Positions 27,701 to 37,157 of a DNA stretch of 64,000 nucleotides are shown here, piece by piece; the first letter of the stretch is position 1; every line of letters begins with the position of its first letter. Under the pieces are notes generated by a model. The model was given only the letters and a program-made list of their open reading frames with translations. It ran no database searches and had not been told where the DNA came from. The position numbers and the translations under genes were made by a program. Origin of the DNA: AP-15 sp963755435 (GTDB taxonomy: Bacteria > Pseudomonadota > Alphaproteobacteria > ATCC43930 > CGMCC-115725); contig CAVWJX010000005.1 in assembly GCA_963755435.1 (NCBI GenBank), positions 930,001 to 994,000 on the forward strand, read 5' to 3'.

Positions 27701-28675
27701 TCAGTCGACGAGCACCGCCTTGCCGATCACCGAGCGGTCGATCAGCGCCTGCGCCGCCGCGGCCGCCTGCGCCAACGGGAAGCGACGCCAGATGCGCGGC
27801 CGGAGCTTGCCCTCGGCGGCGAGGTCGAGCAACACCTTGGTGTTGGCGGCGGCGATTTCCGGATGGCTTTCGTTGAGGCCGCCGATGCGAACGCCGATCG
27901 CCTCGATGCCTTTGATCAGGAGATAGTTGGTGCGGGCCAGCGCCGGCGCGCCGCCGAGAAACCCTAGGATCAGGATGCGCCCGCTCCAAGCGAGGCAGCG
28001 CAAGGACTCCTCGAATGTCGGGCCGTTGACCGGGTCGTAGATGATGTCGACGCCGCGGCCTTGGGTCAGCGCCATGACCTGGTCGCGAAAACCGCCCCGG
28101 TATGGGATCGCATGGTCGGCGCCCTCGGCCAGGCACACGGCGCGCTTTTCCTCGGTGCTGGCAGTGGCGATGACCATGGCGCCCAAGAGCTTGGCAATCT
28201 GAATCGCCGGCAGGCCGATGCCGCCGGCCGCCCCGTGGATCAGCACCCGGTCGCCGGCCCGGAGCCGGCCGCGCTGCAACAGCGCGTGATAGGCGGTGGT
28301 GTAGGCGCCGCGAAACACCGCGGCCTGGTCGAGGCTAAGCGCGGCCGGGACCGGGTCGCAACTGTCGGCGGCGGCGTTGGCCAATTCGGCGAACGCGCCG
28401 AGCCGGTGCCGGCTCATCACCCGGTCGCCGGGCTTGAGATGGGTGACCCCCGACCCGACCGCGACGACTTCGCCGGCACCCTCGTTGCCCGGAATGAACG
28501 GCGGCTCCGGGCGAAACTGGTACTTTCCAGCCAGCATCAGCACATCGACGTACTGGATGCCGCGCGCCCGGATCCGCACCTGCACCTCGCCCGCAGCAGG
28601 CGGCGGCGGGTCGGGCATTTCGCGCAACGCCAGCACTTCGGGACCGCCGAACGCCTCGCACACGATCGCCTTCAT
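27701..28675 (-). CDS. Zinc-independent quinone oxidoreductase (MDR superfamily)
   Basis: A 324-residue NADPH:quinone reductase-like protein. The N-terminal GroES-like domain begins MKAIVCEAFGGPEVLALREM and contains PPFIPGNEGAGEVVAVGSGV. The nucleotide-binding motif is VLIHGAAGGIGLPAIQIAKL. No zinc-ligand cysteine/histidine set is seen, consistent with the quinone oxidoreductase branch. FEESLRCLAWSGRILILGFL and the end RSVIGKAVL are family-typical. It would reduce quinones or enones in the cytoplasm. ATG 28675 follows GGAGGTCGGGCG. The divergent MFS gene starts 116 bases away. Confidence 0.9.
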   Translation of the reverse strand: MKAIVCEAFGGPEVLALREMPDPPPPAAGEVQVRIRARGIQYVDVLMLAGKYQFRPEPPFIPGNEGAGEVVAVGSGVTHLKPGDRVMSRHRLGAFAELANAAADSCDPVPAALSLDQAAVFRGAYTTAYHALLQRGRLRAGDRVLIHGAAGGIGLPAIQIAKLLGAMVIATASTEEKRAVCLAEGADHAIPYRGGFRDQVMALTQGRGVDIIYDPVNGPTFEESLRCLAWSGRILILGFLGGAPALARTNYLLIKGIEAIGVRIGGLNESHPEIAAANTKVLLDLAAEGKLRPRIWRRFPLAQAAAAAQALIDRSVIGKAVLVD

Positions 28676-28791
28676 CGCCCGACCTCCGCGTCGCAACAAA
28701 GCCAAAGCTTGCCCCGACTGGGCCGCCGCGCGCCAGCGCGTTTAACAGAAGCCGGAATTTGCGGCATGCTGTTCACAGCGAGGGAGACCAA

Positions 28792-30123
28792 ATGATCGAC
28801 CGACCGGGGGCAGCGATCGCCGTTTCGCAGCAACCGCCGGCGCCCGGCCGTCGTCCGGAGCGGCTCGCGCTGTCGAACCAGATCGCCGTGTCATTGCTGT
28901 GGTTCGCGCTGTTCGCCAACTGGCTGACCGTGGTGCCGGTCATCGTGCCGGACCAGGTAGCGACGATCCTTGGCCCCGATGCCGCGGCCAAGGAAGGCAT
29001 CAGCGGCACGATCCTGGCGATCGGCGCCTTGATGGCGCTGGTGATGGCGCCGGTCGCGGGTGCGCTCTCCGATCGTGGGCGCCGTCAGAGCGGGCGCCGC
29101 CGCCCATTTCTGATCGCCGGCATGATCGGGACCTGCGTCGGCCTGGCGCTGCTGGTTCCGGCCGGAGTCGGCGGCAATCTGATGGTTTATCTGCTGGCCT
29201 ACGTCAATCTGCAGTTCTGGTGGAACTGGGCATGCGGTCCCTATGCCGGCCTCATTCCCGATGTCGTGCCGGCGGCCGAGCAGGCCAGCGCCAGCGCCTG
29301 GATGAACATCATGAGCATCCTCGGCACCTTCGCCGGCAACGGTATCGCGGTGGCGCTCTATGTCCATGGCCGGCCGGCCCCGGCGATCGCAGCACTTATC
29401 ACAGTCAATCTCGCCTGCCTGGCACTGACCCTGCGCGGCGTGCGCGAGCCGCCCGGCGCCAGGGCTGGCCCTCGCGGCCGTTTCGAGTTCGCAGCCTTTC
29501 TGCGCTCGTTCTGGCTCAGCCCAGCCGCCCACCGCGACTTCTACCGGGTGCTGGTGAGCCGGCTCTTCGCCAATCTCGGCGTGTGGTCGGTGCTGACGTT
29601 TCTATTGTATTACCTGCGCGATGTGATCGGGGTGGCCGAGCCGGGCAAGGTCTTGCCAATGCTGCTGGGGAGCGGCGCTCTGCTCGGCATACCGGCGAGT
29701 CTCCTTGCCGCGCGCTTGGCCGACCGGTGGGGCATCGTTGGCGTCGTGCGCGCCGCCAACTGGCTGATGGCGGCGGCGGCGCTGGCCTATGTGCTGATCG
29801 CCTTTCACCCGGGCATCGCCCTGACCGCGCCGGTGTTTCTGGTCTACTTCGCCGGCTGGGGCGCCTATCAGGCGGTCGATTGGGCCTTGGCGCTGAAAGT
29901 GCTGCCGAAAAGCGAGAACGCCGGCAAGGACATGGGGATCTGGCACGTGGCCCTGGTATTGCCGCAGATTCTCGGGCCCGCTCTGACCGGATGGCTCATT
30001 ACCGGCGCCAAGCTCGCGGTTTCTGAGCGCTTCGCCTACGCGCTTGCTTTCGCGATCGCCGCGTTGTGGTTCAGCCTCTCGGCGGTGCTGGTCGCGCGGG
30101 TAAGGCTGCCGCGTACCGCCTGA
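28792..30123 (+). CDS. MFS transporter
   Basis: A 443-residue integral membrane protein with about 12 hydrophobic segments. The first is QIAVSLLWFALFANWLTVVP. The loop 2-3 signature is GALSDRGRRQSGRRRPFLIA, whose RRRPF is typical of the sugar/drug MFS branch that includes SLC45-like carriers. The second half has LLAARLADRWGIVGVVRAAN and GWGAYQAVDWALALKVLPKS. The substrate cannot be inferred. ATG 28792 follows GGGAGACCAA; the open frame reaches further upstream but without a better start. Confidence 0.85.
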   Translation: MIDRPGAAIAVSQQPPAPGRRPERLALSNQIAVSLLWFALFANWLTVVPVIVPDQVATILGPDAAAKEGISGTILAIGALMALVMAPVAGALSDRGRRQSGRRRPFLIAGMIGTCVGLALLVPAGVGGNLMVYLLAYVNLQFWWNWACGPYAGLIPDVVPAAEQASASAWMNIMSILGTFAGNGIAVALYVHGRPAPAIAALITVNLACLALTLRGVREPPGARAGPRGRFEFAAFLRSFWLSPAAHRDFYRVLVSRLFANLGVWSVLTFLLYYLRDVIGVAEPGKVLPMLLGSGALLGIPASLLAARLADRWGIVGVVRAANWLMAAAALAYVLIAFHPGIALTAPVFLVYFAGWGAYQAVDWALALKVLPKSENAGKDMGIWHVALVLPQILGPALTGWLITGAKLAVSERFAYALAFAIAALWFSLSAVLVARVRLPRTA

Positions 30124-30234
30124 CCAACCGTTCTTCGCCGACGGATCAGACCTCGAAAGCCTGCCCGAGGAAACTTTCCCGGGTGCCCAAGCGTGCCTCA
30201 AGGAAGGTGAGCCTTTGGGACGAAAGGAGAAGCA

Positions 30235-30609
30235 ATGCCGACCATCACCCGGGCGCTGATCGCGGCCATGCTGCTGTGCGCCAACATCGGCAGGGCGGGA
30301 GCGCAGCCGCAAGACGCGAAAAGCAGCGCCGCAGCCAACCCGAGCCCGGCCGATCCGAGCCCCGCCGACCAAAGCCAGGCGCCACCGAATTCCGGCAATA
30401 CCGGCCAGGCATCGCCGCAAGCGCAATCGAATTCCGACGCCGTGTCCGGCTCGCTGAGCCACGAACTCAACCGGTCGGGCGGGGTGATCCGGCCGCCGCC
30501 GACTCACGACCGTGGCGTCGTGCCGCCGCCGAACCAAGGCGTGAGCCGCACCCCGGTCATTCCCCCGCCCGGCAGCCCCGGCGGCAACCCCGCAATCCAG
30601 CCGAAATGA
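30235..30609 (+). CDS. Small secreted Pro/Ser-rich protein
   Basis: A 124-residue protein with a signal peptide (MPTITRALIAAMLLCANIGR, cleavage near AGAQPQ). The remainder is disordered and rich in Pro, Ser, Asn and Gln, with repeats such as PSPADPSPADQS. The segment SHELNRSGGVIRPP recalls the ELNR segment of the proteins at 4109 and 59616, so a distant relationship is possible. There is no cysteine after the signal peptide. A good ribosome site AAGGAGAAGCA precedes the ATG. Function unknown; periplasmic or extracellular. Confidence 0.6.
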   Translation: MPTITRALIAAMLLCANIGRAGAQPQDAKSSAAANPSPADPSPADQSQAPPNSGNTGQASPQAQSNSDAVSGSLSHELNRSGGVIRPPPTHDRGVVPPPNQGVSRTPVIPPPGSPGGNPAIQPK

Positions 30610-30649
30610 TCGGACGCGTCGTTCCGGCGACGAAAATCGGCGGCGGTGA

Positions 30650-32086
30650 TCAAACGTAACGGAAGGTGGCGAACATGCCGGCGGCCATGTGGTAGAGCAT
30701 GTGGCAATGAAAGGCCCACCAGCCGGGGTTGTTGGCGTCGAATTCAACCACGACGCGCTGCGCCGGGGGCACCCGCACCGTGTCGCGCACCGCACCCGCA
30801 AACCGCACGCCGCCGATTTCGATCACCTGAAAGCGGTGGCCGTGCAGGTGCATCGGGTGCGCCATGCCGGTCGAATTGGTCATGACCAGCGCCACTCGCT
30901 CGCCCTTGGCGATCGGCAATGGCGGCACCTGTGGGTTCCACACGATGCCATTGATCGACCATATATATTTCGACATTTCGCCGGTCAGGTCGATATTGTG
31001 GACCCGATCGGGCCGGCGCGGGGCGAGCGGCTCCAGCGCGCGCAGCCGGCTCTCCAGCTCCATCGTGATATCCGGAGCCGCGGCGGGCGCCTGCACCGCA
31101 ATGCGGGCGATCGGCGCCTTGCCGGCGGCCAGCACGATGCCGGTGCGGCTGCGCTCGCCCTCTACCATGGCCAATAGCGGATAGGCCGCGGTGCCGCGGG
31201 GGATCGTCAGCACCAGGTCGAGCCGCTGGGCGACGTTGATCGGAAAACGCCGCCCCATGACCGGCTGCACCAAAGTCCCGTCGACCGCGATCAGCCGGCC
31301 GTCTAGCCGGCCGAGATCGAAATGGTACCCCGACATTGCCGAGGCGTTGATCACCCGCAGCAGCACCTGTCCGCCGGGCTCGACCTTGACGACTTCCGGG
31401 TCGGCGAGGGTGCGGCGGTTGGCAAGAAAGGCGTCATAGGCGACATCATTGAGGTCGGGCGCCCCGGCCGGTCCGGCCTGAGCCATGCCGTTCATGCCGT
31501 TCATTCCGGCCATTGGCGCCGTGCCGCCTCCCAAACCCATTCCCGGCATCGAGGCGCCTTTTTTCAGATTGGCGAAGATTTGCGCGGGCTGTGTAAAGCT
31601 GAAATCTTCGAGCATCAGCACGATTTCCTGCAGGCCCGGGCGGTCGCGTTGGTCGCGGATGATCAGCGGCGCGGATAGCAGCAGCTGCTCCTGAAGCCCC
31701 TGGTGCGAGTGCATCCAGAAGGTGCCGCCGAAGGCCAGCGGGAAATCGTAATCGGCATGGCCACCAGGCGGGATAGGCGGACCCGAAATGCCGGGCACGC
31801 CATCCTGCCGCCAGGGCGGGGCAAGTCCGTGCCAATGAATCAGGCTCGGCCGGCCGATCCCGTTCTCGACGCGCACCCGAAAGCGGTCGCCGACTTCGGT
31901 GGTGATGCCCGCGGTTCCGTTCGGCTGGCGGATGTCATAGACCGAACCCGATTTACCATTGACCTCGATCGTCGTCCGCTGCAGCCGCAGCACGGTTTGC
32001 CCCGGCTCGGCTTGCGCCGCGGCCAGGCGGGGCCCGATCACCGCCGCAGCAAGAGTGGTGGTCAGCACGGTGCGGCGGGTCGGCAT
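30650..32086 (-). CDS. Multicopper oxidase with Tat-type signal
   Basis: A 478-residue periplasmic copper oxidase. The N-terminus MPTRRTVLTTTLAAAVIGPR is a likely twin-arginine signal with cleavage near AAA-QAE. Copper motifs appear in order: HWHG (SLIHWHGLAPPW), HSHQ (FWMHSHQGLQEQ), HPMHLHGHRF and the type 1/3 motif HCHMLYHMAAGM. A methionine/glycine-rich insert (GMGLGGGTAPMAGMNGMNGM) in the middle domain resembles the Met-rich segment of CueO-like cuprous oxidases. ATG 32086 follows GGAGACGCTACCC. It would oxidise Cu(I) or organic substrates with reduction of oxygen to water. Confidence 0.93.
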   Translation of the reverse strand: MPTRRTVLTTTLAAAVIGPRLAAAQAEPGQTVLRLQRTTIEVNGKSGSVYDIRQPNGTAGITTEVGDRFRVRVENGIGRPSLIHWHGLAPPWRQDGVPGISGPPIPPGGHADYDFPLAFGGTFWMHSHQGLQEQLLLSAPLIIRDQRDRPGLQEIVLMLEDFSFTQPAQIFANLKKGASMPGMGLGGGTAPMAGMNGMNGMAQAGPAGAPDLNDVAYDAFLANRRTLADPEVVKVEPGGQVLLRVINASAMSGYHFDLGRLDGRLIAVDGTLVQPVMGRRFPINVAQRLDLVLTIPRGTAAYPLLAMVEGERSRTGIVLAAGKAPIARIAVQAPAAAPDITMELESRLRALEPLAPRRPDRVHNIDLTGEMSKYIWSINGIVWNPQVPPLPIAKGERVALVMTNSTGMAHPMHLHGHRFQVIEIGGVRFAGAVRDTVRVPPAQRVVVEFDANNPGWWAFHCHMLYHMAAGMFATFRYV

Positions 32087-32224
32087 GGGTAGCGTCTCCT
32101 GCAGGTTGCCGGATAGTATCCCTGGCGTCGGACCGGCGGGAAGTGCCCAGCGCTCGCTCACACGGGTTCGCTTTATCGAGAATGACCGGATATTGTACCC
32201 AGATCATAGCGGCGGAGGCGGTTG

Positions 32225-32743
32225 ATGAGTGCGACGGCGGCAGCGACCTTGAGCCCGGAAACGGTGCTCGCTGAGATGAAGAAGCACGGAGTGACCCATG
32301 TCGTTTACCTGCCCGATAGCGAGACCAACTGGCTCTATTTGCTGATGAAGGCCGATCCGGCGGTGCACCTTGTCGGCGTCGGCCGCGAGGGGAACGCCTG
32401 TTCGATCGCCGCTGGGCTGTGGCTTGGTGGCGCGAAGCCGCTGATTCTGATCCAGAACACCGGCATGCTGGAAGCTGGAGATTCGATCCGTGGTTGGCTG
32501 ATGAGCCTCAACGTGCCGGTCGTGCTGATGGTCGGCTATCGCGGCTGGACCCGGCACGGCGTCACCACCGACACCGTCGCAACCTATACCGAGCCGTTCC
32601 TGATGGCCTTCGGTCTCAACTATTACCTAGTCGAAAGCGACGCCAATTCCGAACGGATCGGGGTCGCCTTCAGAGAGGCGGAACGCACGCAGCGGCCGGT
32701 CGTGATCCTGGTCGGCGACGAATATCACGGCTTCAACAGATAG
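32225..32743 (+). CDS. ThDP decarboxylase, PYR-domain subunit (sulfopyruvate/phosphonopyruvate decarboxylase alpha-like)
   Basis: A 172-residue protein equal to the N-terminal pyrimidine-binding domain of ThDP enzymes: VLAEMKKHGVTHVVYLPDSE, then VGVGREGNACSIAAGLWLGG with the catalytic glutamate (REGNA), and ILIQNTGMLEAGDSIRGWLM. In ComD/ComE-type sulfopyruvate decarboxylases and relatives, PYR and PP domains are on separate chains, as here. The PP subunit starts 18 bases downstream. ATG 32225 is chosen over the TTG before it; GGAGGCGG lies upstream. The substrate is a 2-oxo acid in this family; which one is unknown. Confidence 0.85.
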   Translation: MSATAAATLSPETVLAEMKKHGVTHVVYLPDSETNWLYLLMKADPAVHLVGVGREGNACSIAAGLWLGGAKPLILIQNTGMLEAGDSIRGWLMSLNVPVVLMVGYRGWTRHGVTTDTVATYTEPFLMAFGLNYYLVESDANSERIGVAFREAERTQRPVVILVGDEYHGFNR

Positions 32744-32761
32744 CAAGAGCGAGAGCCTGCC

Positions 32762-33346
32762 ATGATGCACACCGTCGACATGATGAAGGCCGTCGCCCAT
32801 TACCGCGGTGACGCGATCCTCGTTCCCGGCCGCAGTGGCCGCTACTGGATCGACCTCAGCGACAATCACGCGCTCGATGTCGAAGTCGGCGACCCGGCGA
32901 TGGGTGGGCATGCCGGGCTCGGCCTCGGTCTCGCCCTGGCCCGTCCCGACAAAAAGGTCATGCTGTTCGATTCCGAGGGCGACATCCTGATGAGCCTCGG
33001 CATGTTGGCGACCGTGGCCGAACAGGCGCCGCGGAACCTCTATCATTTCCTGATCGACAACGGCGTCTATGCGACGACCGGCGGTCAGCCGGTGCCAAAC
33101 GCCGACAACATCGCCTACGACGTGGTTGCTCGCGGCTGCGGCTACCCGCGTACCTTTGCCTTCACCGAGATCGGCGATTTCGAGCGCGAACTGCCTCACA
33201 TCATGGCCGGGGCGGGCCCGGTCTTTGTCGCCTGCAAGGTCGTCGCGGAGGTCGAGAACGAGCCGATCGGCCGCCGACGCCGCTGGCAGACCCGCACCCG
33301 CGATCAGGTGGTGAAGGATTTCCGCACAAAACTCGGCGTCGGCTAA
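32762..33346 (+). CDS. ThDP decarboxylase, PP-domain subunit (beta-like), with altered GDG motif
   Basis: A 194-residue protein matching the diphosphate-binding domain of two-subunit ThDP decarboxylases. VEVGDPAMGGHAGLGLGLAL is followed by the cofactor motif. The usual GDGSLLMNLG is here SEGDILMSLGMLATVA, with NLYHFLIDNGVYATTGGQP completing the motif. The canonical Gly-Asp-Gly is replaced by Ser-Glu-Gly; Glu could still hold magnesium. It should pair with the 32225 product. AGAGCGAGAG precedes ATG 32762; ATG 32765 is an alternative. Confidence 0.82.
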   Translation: MMHTVDMMKAVAHYRGDAILVPGRSGRYWIDLSDNHALDVEVGDPAMGGHAGLGLGLALARPDKKVMLFDSEGDILMSLGMLATVAEQAPRNLYHFLIDNGVYATTGGQPVPNADNIAYDVVARGCGYPRTFAFTEIGDFERELPHIMAGAGPVFVACKVVAEVENEPIGRRRRWQTRTRDQVVKDFRTKLGVG

Positions 33347-33500
33347 CCCCAGACCATATACTCGCCGACCGAGGTGATACTGCGACCATCGCGAAGCAAT
33401 CCCGAAGCGTTCCGATCGCCAACCCTTTTGACCGCGAGGATGCCCTCGCCCCGAAGATCGCTAGAATGCGCAAGGGAAACGTTAGCAGACGGGTGCGGTC

Positions 33501-35130
33501 ATGCAGCACGATGCAGAATTTGATTACATCATCGTCGGCGCCGGCTCGGCCGGCTGCGTGCTTGGCCAACCGGCTCAGCGCCGATCGGAGCACTCGCGTC
33601 CTGCTGCTCGAGGCCGGTGGCAAGGACCGCAACCCGTGGATCCACATTCCGGCCGGATTCTATCGCAACATCTACCACCCCAAGATCACCTGGCAATTCG
33701 AGACCGAGCCGCAGGCCGAACTCGGCGGCCGGCGGCTGATTTGGCCGCGGGGCAAGGTGCTGGGCGGGTCGAGCTCGATCAACGGGCTGATTTATATCCG
33801 CGGGCAGCGCCAGGATTTCGACCTGTGGCGCCAGCTCGGCAATACCGGCTGGTCCTACGATGATGTACTCCCATATTTCCGTCGCGCCGAAAACCAGGAG
33901 CGCGGCGCCGACGAGCATCACGGTGCGGGCGGCCCGCTCGCCGTATCCGATCTGCGCGCGCGGCATGAGCTGCACGACGCCTTTATCGCCGCCGCCGTCG
34001 AGGCCGGCTATCCGCGCAACGATGATTTCAACGGCGCCGAGCAGGACGGGGTCGGCCCGCTGCAGCTGACCGTGCGCAACATGCGCCGGTGCAGCGCTGC
34101 GGTCGCCTATCTGCGCCCGGCCTTGAAGCGGCCCAATCTCTCGGTCGAGATCCGCGCCCTGGCGCACCGGGTCTTGTTCGAGGGCAAGCGCGCGAGCGGT
34201 CTCGAATTCGGCCAGGACGGGGTGGTCCGCCGGGTGCTGGCGCGCCGCGAGGTAATCCTCGCCGGCGGCTCGATCAACTCGCCGCAATTGCTGCAGCTCT
34301 CCGGCGTCGGACCGGGCGAATTGCTGCGGACCTACGGCATTCCGGTGATCCATGACCTACCCGCGGTCGGCGAGAATTTGCAGGATCACCTCAACACCCG
34401 GGTGGTCTATCGGGTGAGGCGGGCCAATACCCTCAATGAGATCTCGCGCAGCTGGGTGCGCCAGGCCCGCGCCGGACTCGAATATGCGCTCGCCCGCCGC
34501 GGCGCGCTGATGATGGGAGCGGCCCCGATCGGCCTTTTCGTGCGCACCCGTCCGGGCCTCGACTCGCCCGATGTGCAATACCAGTTTCTCGCCGGCAGTT
34601 TCATCAAGCCGGGCGAGGCGATGCACGATTTCCCCGGCTGCCAGGCCACCTGCATCCCGTGCCGCCCGGAAAGCCGCGGGTGGCTCAGGATCCGCTCACC
34701 CGATCCGGCGGCCCCGCCGGCGATCGAGCCCAATTATCTGTCGACCCAGGCCGACAAGGACACGCTCATCGCCGGTCTGCGGATCGCCCGCGCGGTGTTC
34801 CAGAGCCCGGCGATGGCCGCACTCGTCACCGGCGAATTTCTGCCCGGACCGGTCACCCAAACCGACGAAGAATGGCTCGAGCACATCCGCCAGAACGCCG
34901 GCACGACCTTTCACCCGACCTCGACCTGCACGATGGGTCGGCCCGAGCGCGCCGTCGTCGACAGCGAATTGCGCGTCCACGGGGTCGAGGGGCTGCGCGT
35001 GATCGATGCCTCGGTGATGCCGGCGGTGGTGTCCGGCAACACCAACGCGACGGTGATCATGATCGCGGAGAAGGGCGCCGAGATGATCCTCGCCGCCGCG
35101 CGCACCACCCCCTCAGCCAGGGCAGCATAG
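33501..35130 (+). CDS. GMC-family oxidoreductase, choline dehydrogenase-like (frameshifted)
   Basis: The N-terminus from ATG 33501 is MQHDAEFDYIIVGAGSAGCV, the FAD Rossmann motif. One extra G at 33564-33565 shifts the frame; corrected it continues LANRLSADRSTRVLLLEAGG and then in frame to the end, about 542 residues. GMC signatures are GKVLGGSSSINGLIYIRGQR and GSINSPQLLQLSGVG; the C-terminal catalytic histidine is expected in FHPTSTCTMG, with VIDASVMPAVVSGNTNA near the end. Such enzymes oxidise primary alcohols to aldehydes. It sits between the ThDP decarboxylase and the PLP aldolase-like gene and probably acts with them. Confidence 0.88.
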
Positions 35131-35169
35131 GCGAGGCCGCTCGGTTTTCGCGGCAAGGGAGATCCGGCC

Positions 35170-36294
35170 ATGACCACCAGCCCGCCTGCCGAGATCGGCA
35201 TGCCGCTCGACGAGGTCGACACCCCGGCGCTGGTCATCGACCTCGATGCCTTCGAGCGCAATCTCGCCCGCCTGCCACAGCAGATCGCCGGCAGCGCCGT
35301 GCGGCTGCGTCCGCACGCCAAGACCCACAAATGCCCGGTCATCGCCTTGAAGCAGATGGCGCAGGGCGCGGTGGGCGTGTGCGTGCAAAAGGTCGGCGAG
35401 GCCGAGGCGATGGTCTATGGCGGCGTCCCCGACGTGCTGGTCACCAACGAGATCGTCGGCCGCCGCAAATTGCGCCGGCTGATGGCGCTGGCCGGGATCG
35501 CCCGGATCGGCGTATGCGCCGACGACCTTGGCCAGGTCGCGGAACTCGAAGCCGCGGCGGCCGAGGCTGGGGTGATCCTGCCGGTCTATGTAGAAGTCAA
35601 CATGGGCGGCAACCGCTGCGGGGTCGAGCCGGGGGAGCCGGCGCTCGACCTGGCCCGGCGGATCGCCGGCGCACCGCATCTGGGCTTTGCCGGGCTCCAG
35701 GCCTATCACGGCTCGGCCCAACATCTGCGCGGCTGGGACGAGCGCCGCGCCGCGATCGCCGGGGCCGCGGCCAAGGCCGGACACACCCGCGAGCTATTGG
35801 AGAAAAACGGCATCCCATGCCCGATCGTGACCGGCGCCGGCACCGGCAGCTTCGAGTTCGAAACCTCGAGCAGCGTCTATACCGAGCTGCAATGCGGCTC
35901 GTACATCTTCATGGACGCCGATTACGGGCGCAATCTCGACCGCGACGGCGCCCCGACCCGGGCGTTCGAGCCGAGCCTATTCGTGTGGGCGACGGTGATG
36001 AGCCGCCCGACCGAAGACCGCGCCATCGTCGATGCCGGGCTCAAGGCCCTGGCCTTTGATTCGGGTCCGCCGCTGGTCTGGGACGAGCCGGCGGCGACTT
36101 ACGAGCGTGCTTCGGATGAGCACGGCCGCCTCGCCGTCACCGCCGCCACCAATCGGCTGATGATCGGCGACAAGATCCGTCTCGTCCCCGGCCATTGCGA
36201 CCCGACGGTCAATCTTTACGACTGGTATGTCGGCGTCCGTCACAATCGCGTCGAAGCAATCTGGCCGATCACCGCCAGGGGTGCGGTGTATTGA
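35170..36294 (+). CDS. PLP-dependent D-threonine aldolase/D-serine dehydratase-like enzyme
   Basis: A 374-residue fold-type III PLP enzyme with an N-terminal alanine-racemase barrel. The PLP lysine is in RLRPHAKTHKCP. PVYVEVNMGGNRCGVEPGEP, GLQAYHGSAQH and TGAGTGSFEFE follow. The C-terminal metal motif PGHCDPTVNLYDWYV is characteristic of D-threonine aldolase and D-serine dehydratase. It would cleave a beta-hydroxy D-amino acid to glycine and an aldehyde, or dehydrate it. AAGGGAGATCC precedes ATG 35170. It lies 39 bases after the GMC gene, in an apparent operon. Confidence 0.88.
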   Translation: MTTSPPAEIGMPLDEVDTPALVIDLDAFERNLARLPQQIAGSAVRLRPHAKTHKCPVIALKQMAQGAVGVCVQKVGEAEAMVYGGVPDVLVTNEIVGRRKLRRLMALAGIARIGVCADDLGQVAELEAAAAEAGVILPVYVEVNMGGNRCGVEPGEPALDLARRIAGAPHLGFAGLQAYHGSAQHLRGWDERRAAIAGAAAKAGHTRELLEKNGIPCPIVTGAGTGSFEFETSSSVYTELQCGSYIFMDADYGRNLDRDGAPTRAFEPSLFVWATVMSRPTEDRAIVDAGLKALAFDSGPPLVWDEPAATYERASDEHGRLAVTAATNRLMIGDKIRLVPGHCDPTVNLYDWYVGVRHNRVEAIWPITARGAVY

Positions 36295-36398
36295 GGCCCG
36301 CGGCCCGAGCCTGCCTGTTCGGAACCGCTGCGCAGGTCCGGGCGTTGGCGCGCTGCCCGCCATCATCCCGGGCCGGTCTGACAACCGAGGCCCGCTCT

Positions 36399-37130
36399 AT
36401 GCAAACCGTCAAATACCGATTGTTCGAACCGCGGTTGGCGCCGCGCCGCACCAAGCTCGAGGTCCCCGGCTGGGGCGGCAAGCCGGAGCCGCGCCGCGAC
36501 GGCTCGCACGAGCACGCGTGGCACTGCATGCCGTTCAACGAAGGGGCGCAATACGGCATCGAGCTGTTCTATCCGTTCGACAACGAGCTGCACGTCACGA
36601 AACGCGACGGGCGGGTGGTGCTCGACGGCGATTTCGGTCCCGATCCGATGACCGGCATCGAATGGCCGCCGTTCCGCCCGTTTGGCGAGGATTATTACAC
36701 CTACCAGTTGCTGCTCGATCTGAAGGTTGCCGACGACATGGCGGTGCGGACCGAGCCGCATCCCCGCTTTTACACCTCGGCCGAGGATGACGTGCCGATC
36801 GCGGTGCCGGCGCTGCTGCGCACCAGCTGGTGGCCGATGATCTCGTTTGTCGTGTTCAAGGCGCCGCCGCCGGGCCGCACCCACATCTTCCGCCGGGGCG
36901 AGCCCTTCATGCAGATCCTTTTCGTGCCGGCGGATGTCCAGTTCGAGCTGGTGGCGATGAATGAAGAGGAAGCTGCAGAGCGCGAAATGCGCTCCCGCCG
37001 CATCTACGCCAGCCGCGACACCCTAGCTAAAGAGACAACCTGGACCTCGTCCACCGATACCGTGTTCGACGGCACCTATCGTCAGATCCTGCGCGCGGCG
37101 CGGGCCAAGGCGCGCGAAACCGGCAGCTGA
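36399..37130 (+). CDS. Uncharacterised protein at the end of the catabolic gene group
   Basis: A 243-residue soluble protein with no signal peptide. It contains HAWHCMPFNEGAQYGIELFY, IEWPPFRPFGEDYYTYQLLL and TSWWPMISFVVFKAPPPGRT, rich in aromatic residues and prolines, and a charged C-terminal helix. The aromatic pattern reminds me of the DUF6065 family but I cannot confirm this. ATG 36399 starts MQTVKYRLFEPRLAPRRT; the frame is open upstream but overlaps the preceding gene, so the internal ATG with CGAGG upstream is preferred. Its place after the PLP enzyme suggests a role in the same pathway. Confidence 0.7.
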   Translation: MQTVKYRLFEPRLAPRRTKLEVPGWGGKPEPRRDGSHEHAWHCMPFNEGAQYGIELFYPFDNELHVTKRDGRVVLDGDFGPDPMTGIEWPPFRPFGEDYYTYQLLLDLKVADDMAVRTEPHPRFYTSAEDDVPIAVPALLRTSWWPMISFVVFKAPPPGRTHIFRRGEPFMQILFVPADVQFELVAMNEEEAAEREMRSRRIYASRDTLAKETTWTSSTDTVFDGTYRQILRAARAKARETGS

Positions 37131-37157
37131 ACCGCACGCGCCCGGCCGCTCACGCCG

